DNA of 64,000 nt from Bullera alba (Eukaryota; Basidiomycota; Tremellomycetes; Tremellales; Bulleraceae): assembly GCA_001600095.1 (NCBI GenBank), contig BCIX01000007.1, forward strand, positions 124,001 through 188,000, read 5' to 3'. Of this stretch, positions 10,547-21,900 are shown one piece after another (the first letter of the stretch is position 1; the number at the start of each line of letters is the position of its first letter). The notes beneath the pieces were generated by a model that saw only the letters and a list, made by a program, of their open reading frames with translations, had not been told where the DNA came from and did no database searches. The translations under genes were made by a program, and so were the position numbers.

Positions 10547-12078
10547 ATGAAGTACACCAACCCCTGGCCGTCATTCTCTCCGCCTGGGATCAAGGATGTA
10601 CTGAAAGCAACTCAGCTGAAGCCACATGCTGACAAGGCAAGATCGGTCCCAGGAGAACCTGTCCCGGCAGTCGCTCAACCTGACTTCTCGCCATTGAAGC
10701 CAGAATACAGGGCGCCGCGATTCATGTGGCTTGGACATGCTTCGGTATACCTCCAACTGCCATACGAGGGAGGTGTGACCAATATCCTCTTGGACCCGAT
10801 CTTCTCGGATAGGTGAGCAGTAGGACCCAATTCACCAAGGGTTAGAGGTTGACGGTGTGCTTGATAGGTGTTCCCCGATCCCGTGGCTTGGACCCAAACG
10901 CCGAGTTGGACCGCCATGCCGGGTAGAAGATTTGCCAGGAGTGGATGTGGTAGTGATCTCCCATGACCACTGTTAGTCGTCCCAGCTATCTGCACTGGGG
11001 ATAGGAGATGCTGATTGGTTGATTTGCGTCTAGATGATCACCTGGATAAGAGGTCGATAGTGGACATCGAGCACCATTTCCCAGGGGTCCGATACGTCTG
11101 CCCTTCTGGACTGGCAAGGTGGTTCGTCAAGCTCGGTATCGATGCGAAGAGGGTGACCGAACTGGGATGGTGGGAGGCGATGGACATCGCTTCACCCCTG
11201 ACATCTGTGAAGGAGAGTGAAGATGGCGATGACCAAGTCCAGAGCGCGCTGGCAGAACGACCGGAAGCCGTGATCTCACCAAAAGACTCGAGTGAGACTC
11301 TGGTTCCATCCCCAACTACGATCAATCCCACTTCCTCGACCTCCACCAAAGTGGCTCAAAGGAGGATCAGGCTGGTGTGTTGTCCCGCTCAGCATAACTC
11401 AGGGCGGGGTCTTCTCTCTAGGAACAAGACTCTATGGGCGAGTTGGTACCTGATCCACGAGGGGCTGGGTACGGATAAGGACAGGAATACGAGGGTGTAC
11501 TTCGGGGGGTGAGTCAAGCCATCACTTCCACATCGTGTTCTTTCCCTTGTGTGGTCTTCGGGGAAGGACGACTCGGCTGATGCTAGTGCAGAGATACGGG
11601 TTACAGATCTAAGGCCAAGGGACCAGTCTGTCCCATTTTCGAGGGTATGTCCTGAATCTCTGCACTCGTCATCAAGTTGGGTGGAAGCCAGCATCAACTT
11701 ACATACCCGTTCATAGACACCGCAACTCGCCTCGGACCCCCAGACGTCGCTTTCCTCCCCATCGCCGCTGGATCGGTCTTGCCTTTCCTCGAAACGCTTT
11801 TCCCCATCACCATCAACCACGCCATCACCTCCAGCGTACACATGACGCCCCAGGACGCGGTGGAGGTCAGTCGAGTCTTGAAAGCGAGGAAGAGCGTTGG
11901 GATCCACTGGGGCACGTTCACGACGGACAGACAGGCGAGGGAGACGGCGAGACAGGTGCGGGAACAGGATGGGATCATCGGCGAGGGTGAGAATGGAGGG
12001 GTGGTGTTGCCCGTGATAGGAGCTTGGGAGGCGATTGAGACATCGGATGGGAAGGCGCTGAGCTGCCTAGGATTGTGA
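10547..12078 (+). CDS. NAPE-PLD-like metallo-beta-lactamase-fold hydrolase
   Basis: Five exons: 10547-10812, 10868-10971, 11034-11508, 11592-11644 and 11717-12078, giving 419 residues. The family (mammalian NAPE-PLD, yeast Fmp30) hydrolyses N-acyl-phosphatidylethanolamine to N-acylethanolamine with a dinuclear zinc centre. Seen here: the start PRFMWLGHASVYLQ, then ILLDPIFSDRCSPIPWLGPKR. The metal-binding HxHxDH appears as SHDHYDHLD, assembled exactly across intron 2. Then come VCCPAQHNSGRG, WASWYLIHEG, VYFGGDTGY (Asp ligand across intron 3) and a final HWGTF. A non-conserved Ser/Thr-rich insert (about residues 190-235) separates the two halves. I see no clear presequence, although Fmp30 is mitochondrial. 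The enzyme class is well supported; the substrate is inferred from the family. Confidence 0.9.
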
Positions 12079-12279
12079 GTGACAACAGCAAGCTCTTTAC
12101 GGGGGCGAGTAGAGTGGGCCGCGGAAGTAGAGTGGTCTGTGCGCAGTCGAGTGGTGGTTCAATGCAATGATGCACCACTGTCTGCAAGCACCGAGTCAGG
12201 AGTAGCTACGAGGATGCCCCCTTATATCTCAGACCACTGATCGCTTTATACGGCTGACAAGCTAGTCAAAGCTAGATAC

Positions 12280-13527
12280 CTACTGAATCTCCTCTACGTT
12301 GAGGAGGAGATGAGCAAGACTAGTCACGGAACAATCCCCACACAGCAGCCTGGTCAATCCCTCCGTCTCCTTCGAATAGAAAGGCGTCTGTCGACCGGTC
12401 GAAAGGTTGTCGCCGCATCTGGTCAACTTTGAGCATTTGTCACAGTCCCATCCGACCTCATGTGTGGCTTGATCCTTCAGATTATTCCTTGTCACCTCGT
12501 CTGGTGCTGAGCCAGTGAGTGATGAGAGCTGATACTCCTCGCAACATCCTTCGGTCATATCGTCAACGACCTCAAAAAAGCACTGGAGGTCGGGGTGTGT
12601 TCGGCGAGAAATGGACAGGAGCGCTTTCTCCTCGTCTTTAGCCCCAGACACTGGCAAGAACTTGGTGACTTTGGAGCAATTTCGCGCGGAGCAAGTCGCC
12701 CAGGGGTCCCCGTGCCATTTGAGGCGATACTCCACATTGCTGTCGAGACCATCTGCGAGCCGAATCAATGGCTTTATGGTCAGCGTTGTATCGATTCGGC
12801 CCTCTTGGAATTCTGACCATTCTCCAGAGATGTGGTCGTATATCCAGCCCTCGGAGATGAAGTGGACAAGAGTCCGTCGTTGTATCGATTCCAAGGAGCG
12901 TCGACCATGGGCGCATTCAGGTTCAGGTCGAAACCGGGGTACTCTTTCCATTTCGGCATCGTGTCGTCTGCGAGTATACCGTGAATCTTGGGGTGATGGA
13001 TATTGTGGGCTGAGGGGAGGGAAGGTCAGGCGACTGGAGGAATGAGGGGAAAGACCTTCGACTTCAAGTGAGCTTAGTCGTCATATATCCACCCTTTCAA
13101 TCGATGGGGTCGTATGAGCAGTCGGTCCTTCCCTTCACACCTTCGGAGCGGAGGAGAGGTGTCTCATTTCACCGTAAGGTTTCACCGAGACAGCGCGGTG
13201 ACGCACATATCGACTGTAAAAGGGGATGTTCGACAAAGGCTGCTCTGCTCACATCAGCGAATACGAGATCAGAGGATCGTTTTTGGCTTCGCGTCAGTGT
13301 ATTCGGACTCTCGAGACGATTCGACGGCGAAGGAGCGGCTCTCAGGATATGACGTACATCGTACATGCCTTCTCGTGCGGTTTCAACGATCGCCGACAAG
13401 ACGTACCCATTATAGCTCGCGTAGAGTTCCCCATCCAATCCGACCTACACTGCCCTGCAGCGAGGAGCCGGCTGTCGTGCTGACGACGGCAGAGTCGAGA
13501 TCGGGTTCGGCTGTCACGACAGCCATG
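12280..13527 (-). CDS. Unresolved Cys-containing hypothetical gene
   Basis: The 3' part (12280-12951) is a 223-codon open frame starting MERVPRFRPEPE and containing CDKCSKLTRCGDN and LLCGDC, plus further Cys residues. Upstream on the same strand, 13327-13435 codes DGELYASYNGYVLSAIVE with good codon usage and meets a possible GTACGT donor. An ATG at about 13527 reads MAVVTAEPDLDSAVVS in another frame. I could not join these pieces with standard introns. The gene may therefore have an unusual structure, a sequence error, or be decaying. The gamma-tubulin stop codon lies only about 23 bp upstream of that ATG. Function is unknown; a zinc-binding role from the Cys pairs would be a guess. Confidence 0.35.
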
Positions 13528-13549
13528 TCCCATTTCTTCTTCGGCCCAG

Positions 13550-15578
13550 CTATGTCCCATAGTCGACGTAATCGGGTCGTTCACACGCGAGGTATTCCCT
13601 AGTTCAAGTCAGCATCCCTTCCATATCCTGTTGGCATCACTCACTCTGTCAATTCCGCTACCACACGCCTACAATGCTCGTTAGCGATGACTTTAGGGAG
13701 GAGGGATGGACTAGGGACGCACCTCGAGTCGTCAAACTCCTCCAGTCCGCCGGAAAACATGTCTTCTTTCTTGTACTGCTCCAAAAAGGCATTCCGCTTT
13801 CGCAACCTGTCGTACTGATCGAGCATCCTCTTGAACATCTGCAATGCGGGTCAGCGCCCCCTCCCTTCCTCTTTCCTTCTCCTCTGCATCTCTGCTGCGC
13901 AGCTGCTGCGCAGCTGCTGCGCAGAGGTGTTACTCACCGAACCCATACTAGTGTGATTCGCCAGCATGACCCCGCTAACGCGATTACTGCTCACACCGCC
14001 TTTACGCCTCGTATTGCTCAACGCGACTTGGATCGAGCCCGGACCCCAGGGAATGAAATTCGCCAATTGCCGTTCCCGGATCCTAAGCAGACTCTTGTGT
14101 ACGTCCGTAGGATCGATATTGTCCCCCTGGATGATATTCAGGCAGGAAATGTAACAAGAGTTCTTGGTCGAGGTGGTGGACACGAGTCGATTTTTGGGCT
14201 GGAGCAGGCGTCGCATGACGTCGAGCGTGGTGGTCTTCCGGATCGACTTTGCCTGTGGATAAGTCAGCACGTGTTTATGGGTGATGAAACGGTATGCGAA
14301 GAAGTTGCCCACATTGTCAATTTCGTCGCCGGTGAACGGGGTATAGCTAGTCATGAGGAAATGACACCTTGGCGTTGGTACTAGCGAGGCTATGATGCCA
14401 ACCAGGTCGTTGTTCATGTAGCTCGGGTATCGCAACGTCGTCGTCGATGCGGCCATTACCGTGGAGGCCTATCATACGCTTCAGCTTTCGCGCATAATGT
14501 GAAACTCAACGTGACTCGCTCACCAGCTGGTTGGTTTGGACGAAACTCGGGTCCTGAATATGAAGCCTGTCCGCGGCTATCCTCGTCAAAGCCGTATTGT
14601 CCAATACGACAACACTGTCCGCATTCTCGACCAGTCGCTTCGTCGCCAGCAGCGAGTTGTACGGCTGCACCACGACATCTGACGACTCGGGAAAGACTGA
14701 ATACGTCTGAATGAGCTTTTTCGGGAACCGATCGTTCAGTCGTTCGAGAAGAAAGGAACCCAGGCCGGACCCTGTACCGCCGGCTATGGAGTGTAGGAGC
14801 ATGAATCCCTGGGAGAATTAGCCATGACCACTGTGACATTTGAGATTTGATGGCTCACCTCGAGCGAATCACTGCCGTCGGCCTCTCTGTCGATCATCTC
14901 CATCAACTCCTCGTAGACCCGCTCACCGGCGCTGTACCCCTGAGCCCAGTTGTTACCCGCTCCCCCGCCATCTTTCGACATCCAGATGTTTTCCGGGTTG
15001 TAGAGGGATTTGAAGGGTGATGAGAGGATGTTGTTGATCACCTAACGTTGTCAGCGCAAGTTCGGGTCATAGCAGATCGGGCAAAGGCAAGTGACACGAA
15101 GTATCCTGGTATCTTCAGATAGACCAAATTTCGGATGGTCTCACAGAGGTAAGAAGAGCCCTAGTGAGAGATATGAGGCAAGTGTATGCAGTTTCGACGT
15201 TGTGGTAGATAGGAAGAGTAGTATTCGATACAGGAGGTTGGACTCACCCTCGGCTCCAGATCCACTAATATCGCCCTAGGGATATAATGCTCATCATCCG
15301 CTTGATAGAAGAATACATCTTTTCTATCCCCCTGTCCGCCCGGATGCTCCGTTGCCCAGTCTTCCAAATCGCCAGAGGGCGAGATTCCATGTTCCGCACA
15401 CAACTTTTGCCAGAACTGCGCTCCGACTGTGCGCCCGAGGTCAGCTCAAGAGATCAAACTGTCATGAGCTGACTTACTCTGATTACCAGCTTGTCCTGCC
15501 TACAAATTCAAGTCAATCAGCTCGCGGTCGCCAGGCTTGGATGGTGCTCACCTGGATAGAGATTATTTCTCGGCCCAT
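13550..15578 (-). CDS. TUB4: Gamma-tubulin
   Basis: Gamma-tubulin nucleates microtubules at spindle pole bodies within the gamma-tubulin ring complex. The start reads MGREIISIQ, then across introns AGQAGNQ and [20 protein letters not shown]. Later segments are [45 protein letters not shown] (the GTP-phosphate loop), [30 protein letters not shown] and [16 protein letters not shown]. It ends [19 protein letters not shown] and DYVDYGT. Segments such as NPENIW and EEFDDSR distinguish gamma from alpha or beta tubulin. The last exon is small. The frame needs the intron donor in ACAGA|GTGAGT at about 13645, and reading through it would truncate the protein at a TGA. The intron between LEPR and VINN is unusually long for this window (about 200 nt). 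Confidence 0.95.
13892..13924. repeat. (CTGCTGCGCAG)x3 in a gamma-tubulin intron
   Basis: Three exact 11-bp copies, each with an internal CTGCGCAG palindrome, inside an intron near the 3' end of the gamma-tubulin gene. It may fold as a hairpin. No known function. Confidence 0.85.
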
Positions 15579-16301
15579 GATGCCGAGTTTGTCTACAGTT
15601 GCGAACTTGAGAAGGTATGGAAAGCGAGTCTGGTGCACTCGGACAGATTTGATTGACGGGCCTAGTGCCCGCTGACGGAGGCTGGTGACTGTAAGGCCGG
15701 AGCTGCTGATCCGGGAGGTTGACCCTTTCCCTCCTCTCGTGGCCGATTGGGGGTATGCCTGAGTTCACGAGAATGGACTTCGTGGGAGACTTCAGCTTGT
15801 AGCGTATACTCCAAGTGAGAGAGAGTGTCCGAAAGGCGAAAGCAGAGACACTGTACCAGCGAGAGTTGAGAGACACTGATTGACGTTGCATTGAGCAGAA
15901 GTTGATGTTGACGAGCAACGCGTCGCGTGGCGAGGCGGGTGGCGGGTAAATGATGATTAGCAGCGCGCTTACAGAGGCGGACACCAATTGAAACTCCGTA
16001 GACCTATTAGTTCCTGGGTAAGGTGTTTCAGATAGCCCATTACGAAATCAAAACAGCCAATTTGATTCCGCTAACAAGCTTATTACAATTAGCACTAGTT
16101 TCACAGTTTTTCAAATCGCCAAGTACAACTAGCGTTTCAAGACGTTAACTACGACGACCACCTTGCAACCACCTGTTCATCATCCTCGTCGCTGTTGAGC
16201 AACTAGCAACTCGCCTAGACCAACACTTGACCCAACAACTCGGTGGCTGTACTCGACGAGAAGCGGGAATAGATGGCCAGGTTGAGGTGGTAATTGCGAC
16301 A
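15579..16301. other. Divergent intergenic region, gamma-tubulin / GT31
   Basis: Shared promoter region. It contains one TTTGATTCCGC copy (16061-16071) in an AT-rich patch at about 16020-16130. No gene is visible. Confidence 0.6.
16061..16071 (+). promoter_or_regulatory. Shared promoter motif TTTGATTCCGC, copy 2
   Basis: Exact 11-mer, 231 bp upstream of the GT31-like start and 483 bp upstream of gamma-tubulin. It points the same way as copies at 4509, 35052 and 49586. Confidence 0.5.
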
Positions 16302-18065
16302 ATGGCGAAAGATCACGGAGGGGATTGGCTACCGCTACACCGCCTCGCCGAGCCAAGTAGTGACTCGTCGCCCTCTCGGACATACGACGACGAACCTCCT
16401 CAAAGGTCTACCTCTCAGCCACGTCTTCATAGCCCCTCTGACGATCAGTACGACCCACTCCTCGGCACTAGCTCTTCACGACGGGGCAGCTCGCAACTCC
16501 GCCATGTGCTCAGACACGGATTATACCTCCTCCCCCGACTTCACCGCCGGACCCTGCTCATCCTCCTCCTCCTCACCACAGGAATCATAGCTCCCGTGGT
16601 GATGGTGGTGCATACGATGCAACAGTATGAGATGCCGCCGATGCATCACCTGCATAATGGTGCAATGAGGTATACCCCCGATTGGTCGCACGGTCTCGTG
16701 TCAATCATCTTCCCCAGCCCGGAGCAAAAGGAGCTCGAGGCACCATACCTCTTTGATGGGATACTCCAAGCTCCCTGGCCCGGGGGCTATCCTCTTCCAG
16801 AGCTCAAACTCCCGCAAACACTTTCGCAAAACCATCTCGAGAAAGAGGCATCCAACTCCAGTCACCCGTTGTCCTCGTATTCAAGTACAGACCCGACCTC
16901 GGAACCAGCCGCATTCCTCATGCTGCATATATTCTCAACGCCCAGATCGCAATCTCGTCACAAACGCCAGTTTATCCGGAACCACTCGCCCCTGGCCTCT
17001 GTGCCCCTCTCACATCGACACCTGGTAGAGGTCAAATTCGTCATTGGCTATCCGGACCCAAACGAGCCTATGACGCCGGAAATCGAGAAAGAGGAGGAAG
17101 AGATCTCTCGGGAGAACGAGCAGTATGGCGACGTGATCAGGCTAAAGGGGTTGTATAAGGGGGAAAACATGAACAATGGCAAGAGCTGGGAGTGGCTCCG
17201 ATGGGTGGGCAGGCCCGGGGGCAGGCAGGCTTGGTGGGTGTTGAAGTGTGATGACGATGTGAGTGGGCTCTCTCCCGAGTCGTTCCTGCCTACCAAACAA
17301 GGAAGAACTGTTGCTCATATCTCACGCTCAGACGCTACCGATAATGCCAAACTTGCTCCCGTTTCTCACCGAGCAGAATCCCAGGGAACCGGTATACCTC
17401 GGCACTGCGCTCGGCCACTGGTTGGGATTCCACTATTACATGGAAGGCATGATGTACGGCTTTTCCTGGGGCGTGGTGAGCACACTAATTGGTTCTTTCG
17501 CGAGGAGTGCTGACCTCGTTTTAGGTCAAGACGCTCGCCGAGGCCGTTGTGGATCAAGAGACCATCACTGGGCCTTGGGATGAAGATGCCAAAATGGGCA
17601 CTATGATGGTGCGCCACATGTCCCCCTCCACGATGAATCTGACTCTTTTTAGTTCTCGCTGCCGTCGAAACCGAGTTGCCCCCCGATATCCTCTTTCGAC
17701 CGCGACCGCGACCGCTCCACTACTCATACCGACCCCTGCGACCCACTGACCCCGCCCATGTCTGATCGGAGGTGGGGTAGCGTGCCCATCTCCCCGGATC
17801 CACGGAGCGGGTTGGTCCGGACGGATGTTGGCAATAGGATAGGATTCCGAAGGAGCTGGTACGTCGCGAGGTGGAAACGCGCGCTCGCGTGGCATGGCTT
17901 CAAGGATGACGAGGTGGGTCCCTGTGTCCGATGGGTTTGCGCGGTGCTGATACCCCGCAGACATACCTCGATGGGTGGAAGCAGCTGCACAGGATGTTCA
18001 AAGACCACGGAAGGGAATACCTCTGGACACCACCGTCGACGTTGGAGGGATATTCTTCAAGCTAG
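16302..18065 (+). CDS. GT31-like type II membrane glycosyltransferase
   Basis: Five exons: 16302-17258, 17332-17475, 17525-17608, 17653-17913 and 17961-18065, total 516 residues. A Ser/Asp-rich cytosolic head of about 80 residues is followed by one hydrophobic anchor (RTLLILLLLTTGIIAPVVMV), so a Golgi type II topology is likely. The lumenal part has VKFVIG, then YGDVIRLKGLYKGENMNNG, SWEWLRWVG and WWVLKCDDD, the last being a DxD metal/nucleotide-sugar motif split by intron 1. Then come YLGTALGHWLGF and MYGFSWGVVKTLAEAV. This layout fits beta-1,3-galactosyltransferase-type GT31 enzymes, which transfer a sugar from UDP-sugar to glycans. Donor and acceptor cannot be told. I chose the first ATG in frame (MAKDHGGDW). 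The C-terminal half is rich in Arg, Asp and Trp. Confidence 0.82.
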
Positions 18066-18909
18066 TCGCGATGGGTTCATCCATCTGAATCGATCTCCAT
18101 ATGGCAGGGGACGGGCTCAATACCTCACCACCCCACGCTGCGACGTCTCCAACGGCGGCATCTATCATCAACAGCGCGCCAGTCAACCCCTTCTAGACTC
18201 GAGCTCTGTTGACTCGGCACGAGAATGAGCTCTTGGCGCTGGCAGGCACAAGCCATCTCGATATACAGACGCGCGGGTCGATCGCTCGGGTGGAGCCTGG
18301 AGGGAGATGGGAATCGCCTTGGAGTGGATGGACAATGTGTATTAGTATCAAGACAAGATCATGTATCAATGTGAAGAGGATGAGAGACAGCGGTGGCGCT
18401 GGAGATGGCGCTGGAGTCAGCTGCTTGGGTGATAGGCAAGTCCTACCCCGGCCTCAGGTTCTTGCCGAGTCTGGCCTCTGCACCCTCGAGGAACGAGTTC
18501 GCTGGCAACAGCCTCTGTGGGCTAGTAATCGTCACTCGGCTGATCCCTCGCAGCACGGTTTGCGCGCTCAGAAGTGCATGATCCAGATCATGCGTCATCA
18601 CCAGTCCTACTTCTACAAGATACTCATCCGTGACCCCTGGAGGTCAGCCCGGGTCCGTGTTCTGCCATATTGTCCATAGTCCTTTCGTCCATCCACTATC
18701 TCCTGCTTCCCCCTGTATGTAGCTCACTACTACTCCTCCTCTATCTCAGTACTGCTCCTCTATCCCCTGCTCCTCTATCTCATGCCTCTGCCGTCGCTAC
18801 GCTCCCCGTGCCACGCTCCTCCTGTCGCTACGCTCTGCCCATCGCTACGCTTCGGCTGTCGCTACGCTCCGTCGCTACGCTCCGTCGCTGCGCTCCGGCT
18901 GCGCTCCGG
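18066..18909. other. Intergenic region with degenerate repeats
   Basis: The first 600 bp have open frames without any family resemblance. The last 130 bp next to the BUD4 stop are degenerate repeats. I call no gene. Confidence 0.5.
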
Positions 18910-18925
18910 CTACGCTCCGATCCCA
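18790..18925. repeat. Degenerate CGCTACGCTCC repeat cluster
   Basis: Ten or more imperfect copies of CGCTACGCTCC or close variants run up to and into the last codons of the Bud4-like gene. It is a local low-complexity expansion. The gene's extreme C-terminus (RSASRESLRAKRSASGIGA) looks built from it. Confidence 0.7.
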
Positions 18926-21900
18926 CTGGCGGAGCGCTTGGCCCGCAAGGATTCCCGGCTCGCAGAGCGCTTAGCCACCTTTTCCCTCTGTTTCCTCGCC
19001 AGCACCTCTGCCCAGAGCGGGTTGGCCGGTATCTTCCCTACGAGCCCTTGTAGCGTTTCCACCCTAGTCCCCGTCAGCCCGACTCCACCACCAACCTCAA
19101 GACTTACCACATGGCCTTGTCGTCCTTTTTGCCCGACTCAAAGTCGATCCTGTCGCCATTGGTGAATACGATCCTAAAGGAGCGCGCGCCTTCAAAGCCG
19201 GTATACTCCTCCTCCTCGTCGTGGGCCGGGGGGATATCGCTCAGATCGACGATCCGAGTGGCTTTCCGCAGGTCGATTGACGAGACCGTTTTCTTGGTCA
19301 CTTCGTTGATGGCCACCAGGTTGCCGCCGATAAGCTTGAACACCCGGCGTTTGGGGTTCTAACACAGGTCAGCACACATAGGCAAGAGGACATTGGACCC
19401 ACCTTGCAGTCCCCGCCCTGTTGGGTCAGAACGCCTTCGTGATACTCGCACTCGTGCCACTGGTGATACCTCATCCCCCGGAGGCAATCGTCTATGCAGG
19501 CCGGCATCTCCTCTGGCTTGAGACCCTCTAGGGGCGGAAGGCGGAATATCTGCAGGGTCACTTTGGCGACCTGTCTCCGAGCCCCAGAGTTTACAGAGGT
19601 TTCTGAGAAATTCACCATCTCCGTTCCGTCCCCTTTGAACATTGCGAACATGGGGTATCGGATTTCCAGCACCTTGGCCTCGCAGTTCTTGGCAATGGGC
19701 TTGAACGCCACATGGGTCTTGGCCACCGTTGACGAGTTTGGCGCCGCGAGATACTTTGCAATCGTCTCCCGAGGCGTTGGTGCGGGGGGTGGAGGGATGG
19801 GCGTGCTGGATCGTATGGACGAAGCGTCCTTGTCCCTGCCCCCACGGGGCTTTCTCGGTGAGCCAAAGAGACCTCTGAACCCAGAAGTCGACTTTGTGCT
19901 CGGTGCCACGGACGGCGCGAGTGATGTCGGGGTAGGGTTCATCTGCTCGTGGACCGCCTTGAGGATGTGTGGGTCTCGTCGGATGTCGAGCGAGAGGGAG
20001 AATTCAAAGTTGGGGTGTTCGACTCTGCCAGGTCAGTACAGTATGACATCGGTTGACTCACAGTGAGAACTCTTGGTTCACTCTCGCACCATCCATCAAG
20101 GGCGAGTAGGGCGTTCGGATATAATCAATCCCATTGTCGAGCGTCACGCAGAAGAAGGTCTGTTGCTCGGGGAGGGGTATAGCCAGGCTCTCAATCCCGA
20201 GCACTGAGCTCTCATCAACGACTACTCTCGAATACTGCTTGCGACTCACCCTTGACGAATATCGTTCCAGAGGCTTTACCCGCATTAGCCTCTCGAGTCC
20301 TCATAGCTCTGATCTCTGCGGCGTGTTCGTTCTACAGGTGTCAATCAGCAACACTCCCCGTGTGAGTCATAGTACTCACCATGTCCGAAGGCCGTCTGAG
20401 CGATCGCCACGCTTTACCACCGTTGATATCCCCAGAGCGGCCGTGTCCGACTTGTCCGTACGACGCATGCACTTTGGGCCTCTCTCGGACCTTGTACCCG
20501 CGCTACAGATGATCAGTATGAGATCTCTAACGATCTGACTCACGTCTGCACCGATGTTCGCGGCCTCTTCTTGGAACGCATCGAGCATCGAGACCGCATC
20601 TTCATCTATGCCTAGGGTGAGGGTATGTCCATTCATCGACTTTCGAAAGTCTTTCTTCTGCGACAAAGTCAGCCTAGTCTCCTTGTCCGACTCACCTTTT
20701 CGCCATCTTCCACATCGCCCGTGCTGAGACTTCGTCTCGGCTTGCGCCTCGCTCCAGCCCCCAATCCGTCCTTTTCCCTTCGCTTGGCTATGATCGCGTT
20801 TTCTCGACTGTCCATACTGCTCATGCCCGGTACGGCCACCTGGGCCAGGTGTACCGGTGCGGCCTGGACTTGTGTCTGTCGAGCGGGGCTAGCTGGTCGT
20901 TGGGTCGCTAGTTGCGGGGGCAAGAGTGGTTCCGAGTCTGTCGACGAGGTGGATCTGGTGGAAGCGTTCAATTCCTCAGCTGGATGGTGGAGATGGAGGG
21001 CAGCTTTGAGAATGCTCATTGGGCCTTTGGAGCTCGATGCCGTCCTGGCTTTCCCCTTTGCCGGAGTCGTTGGGAGGTCCAATGGGGCCGGAGGCACTTG
21101 CTTCTCGATGATCCGATCCAGAGCAGACTTTGGTTCTGCCAACATCCCCTCCCGCTCACTCGCCTTGAGCGCCTCGTGGGCAGATTGCCCAGCAGTCGTC
21201 ATTGCTCTCTGGCGGGTCGGCCGATCAGAGACTTGTCGCCCAGTGTCCGTTTTAGAGCGCATCATGTCGCTCGACTCGAGTTGATCTTTGAACCGAACTT
21301 CCATCTTCTCTTTCGAACCGGACGGATGCGAGGCTAGCGACGATGGCGGCATGGGAAGTGCCTTGTCCAATTGGCTCTTGGGGGCACCACTGCTGGTTCT
21401 AACTGTTGGACCCATTGAGACGGGACGCTGGGTTGCGGTGGAAGACACGTCCTCGTGGTTCATCAGAGCTTGAGTCGAGCCTCGGCGGGTGATACTGCCA
21501 TCTGCGATCCGCTGCTGGATGGTCTCTTTGATCATCTCGCGGGAGATTCTCTGGCGGACTTTGGTCGTCGTCGAGTCGGTGCCGAGGGAGCCAAAGGAGC
21601 CAAAGTCGCCTTTGGCTGCGCTACGGTTCGACGCAGTCGAGTCGGAGGTGGAGAGCTTTGAGCTGGTCGAGGTCGATGAGATCATGCTGTGTCGGGCCGG
21701 AGAGAACGAGCTCGAGGAAGTGGTAGGCGGCATTGACATCCGAGTAGGCCCTGTGGATCGAGTGGGAGACGACAACGAGGTCACCGAGGTCTGGGTCACT
21801 CTGGTGGAAGTAGTCGCCGTGACCCTCTCTACAGCGGTCGAGGCCATGGTCGCAATGGTCTCCATGGACATGTCACCGAGGTCCAAGCTCGGGATCCGAT

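Noticed and set aside
16227..16301. Longer N-terminus for the GT31-like protein
   Set aside because: The open frame extends upstream only from a TTG; the first in-frame ATG is 16302.
20625..21284. Long plus-strand open frame opposite BUD4
   Set aside because: It is the complement of the Ser/Pro-rich BUD4 exon, with no splice structure and no family resemblance. The minus frame carries conserved domains.
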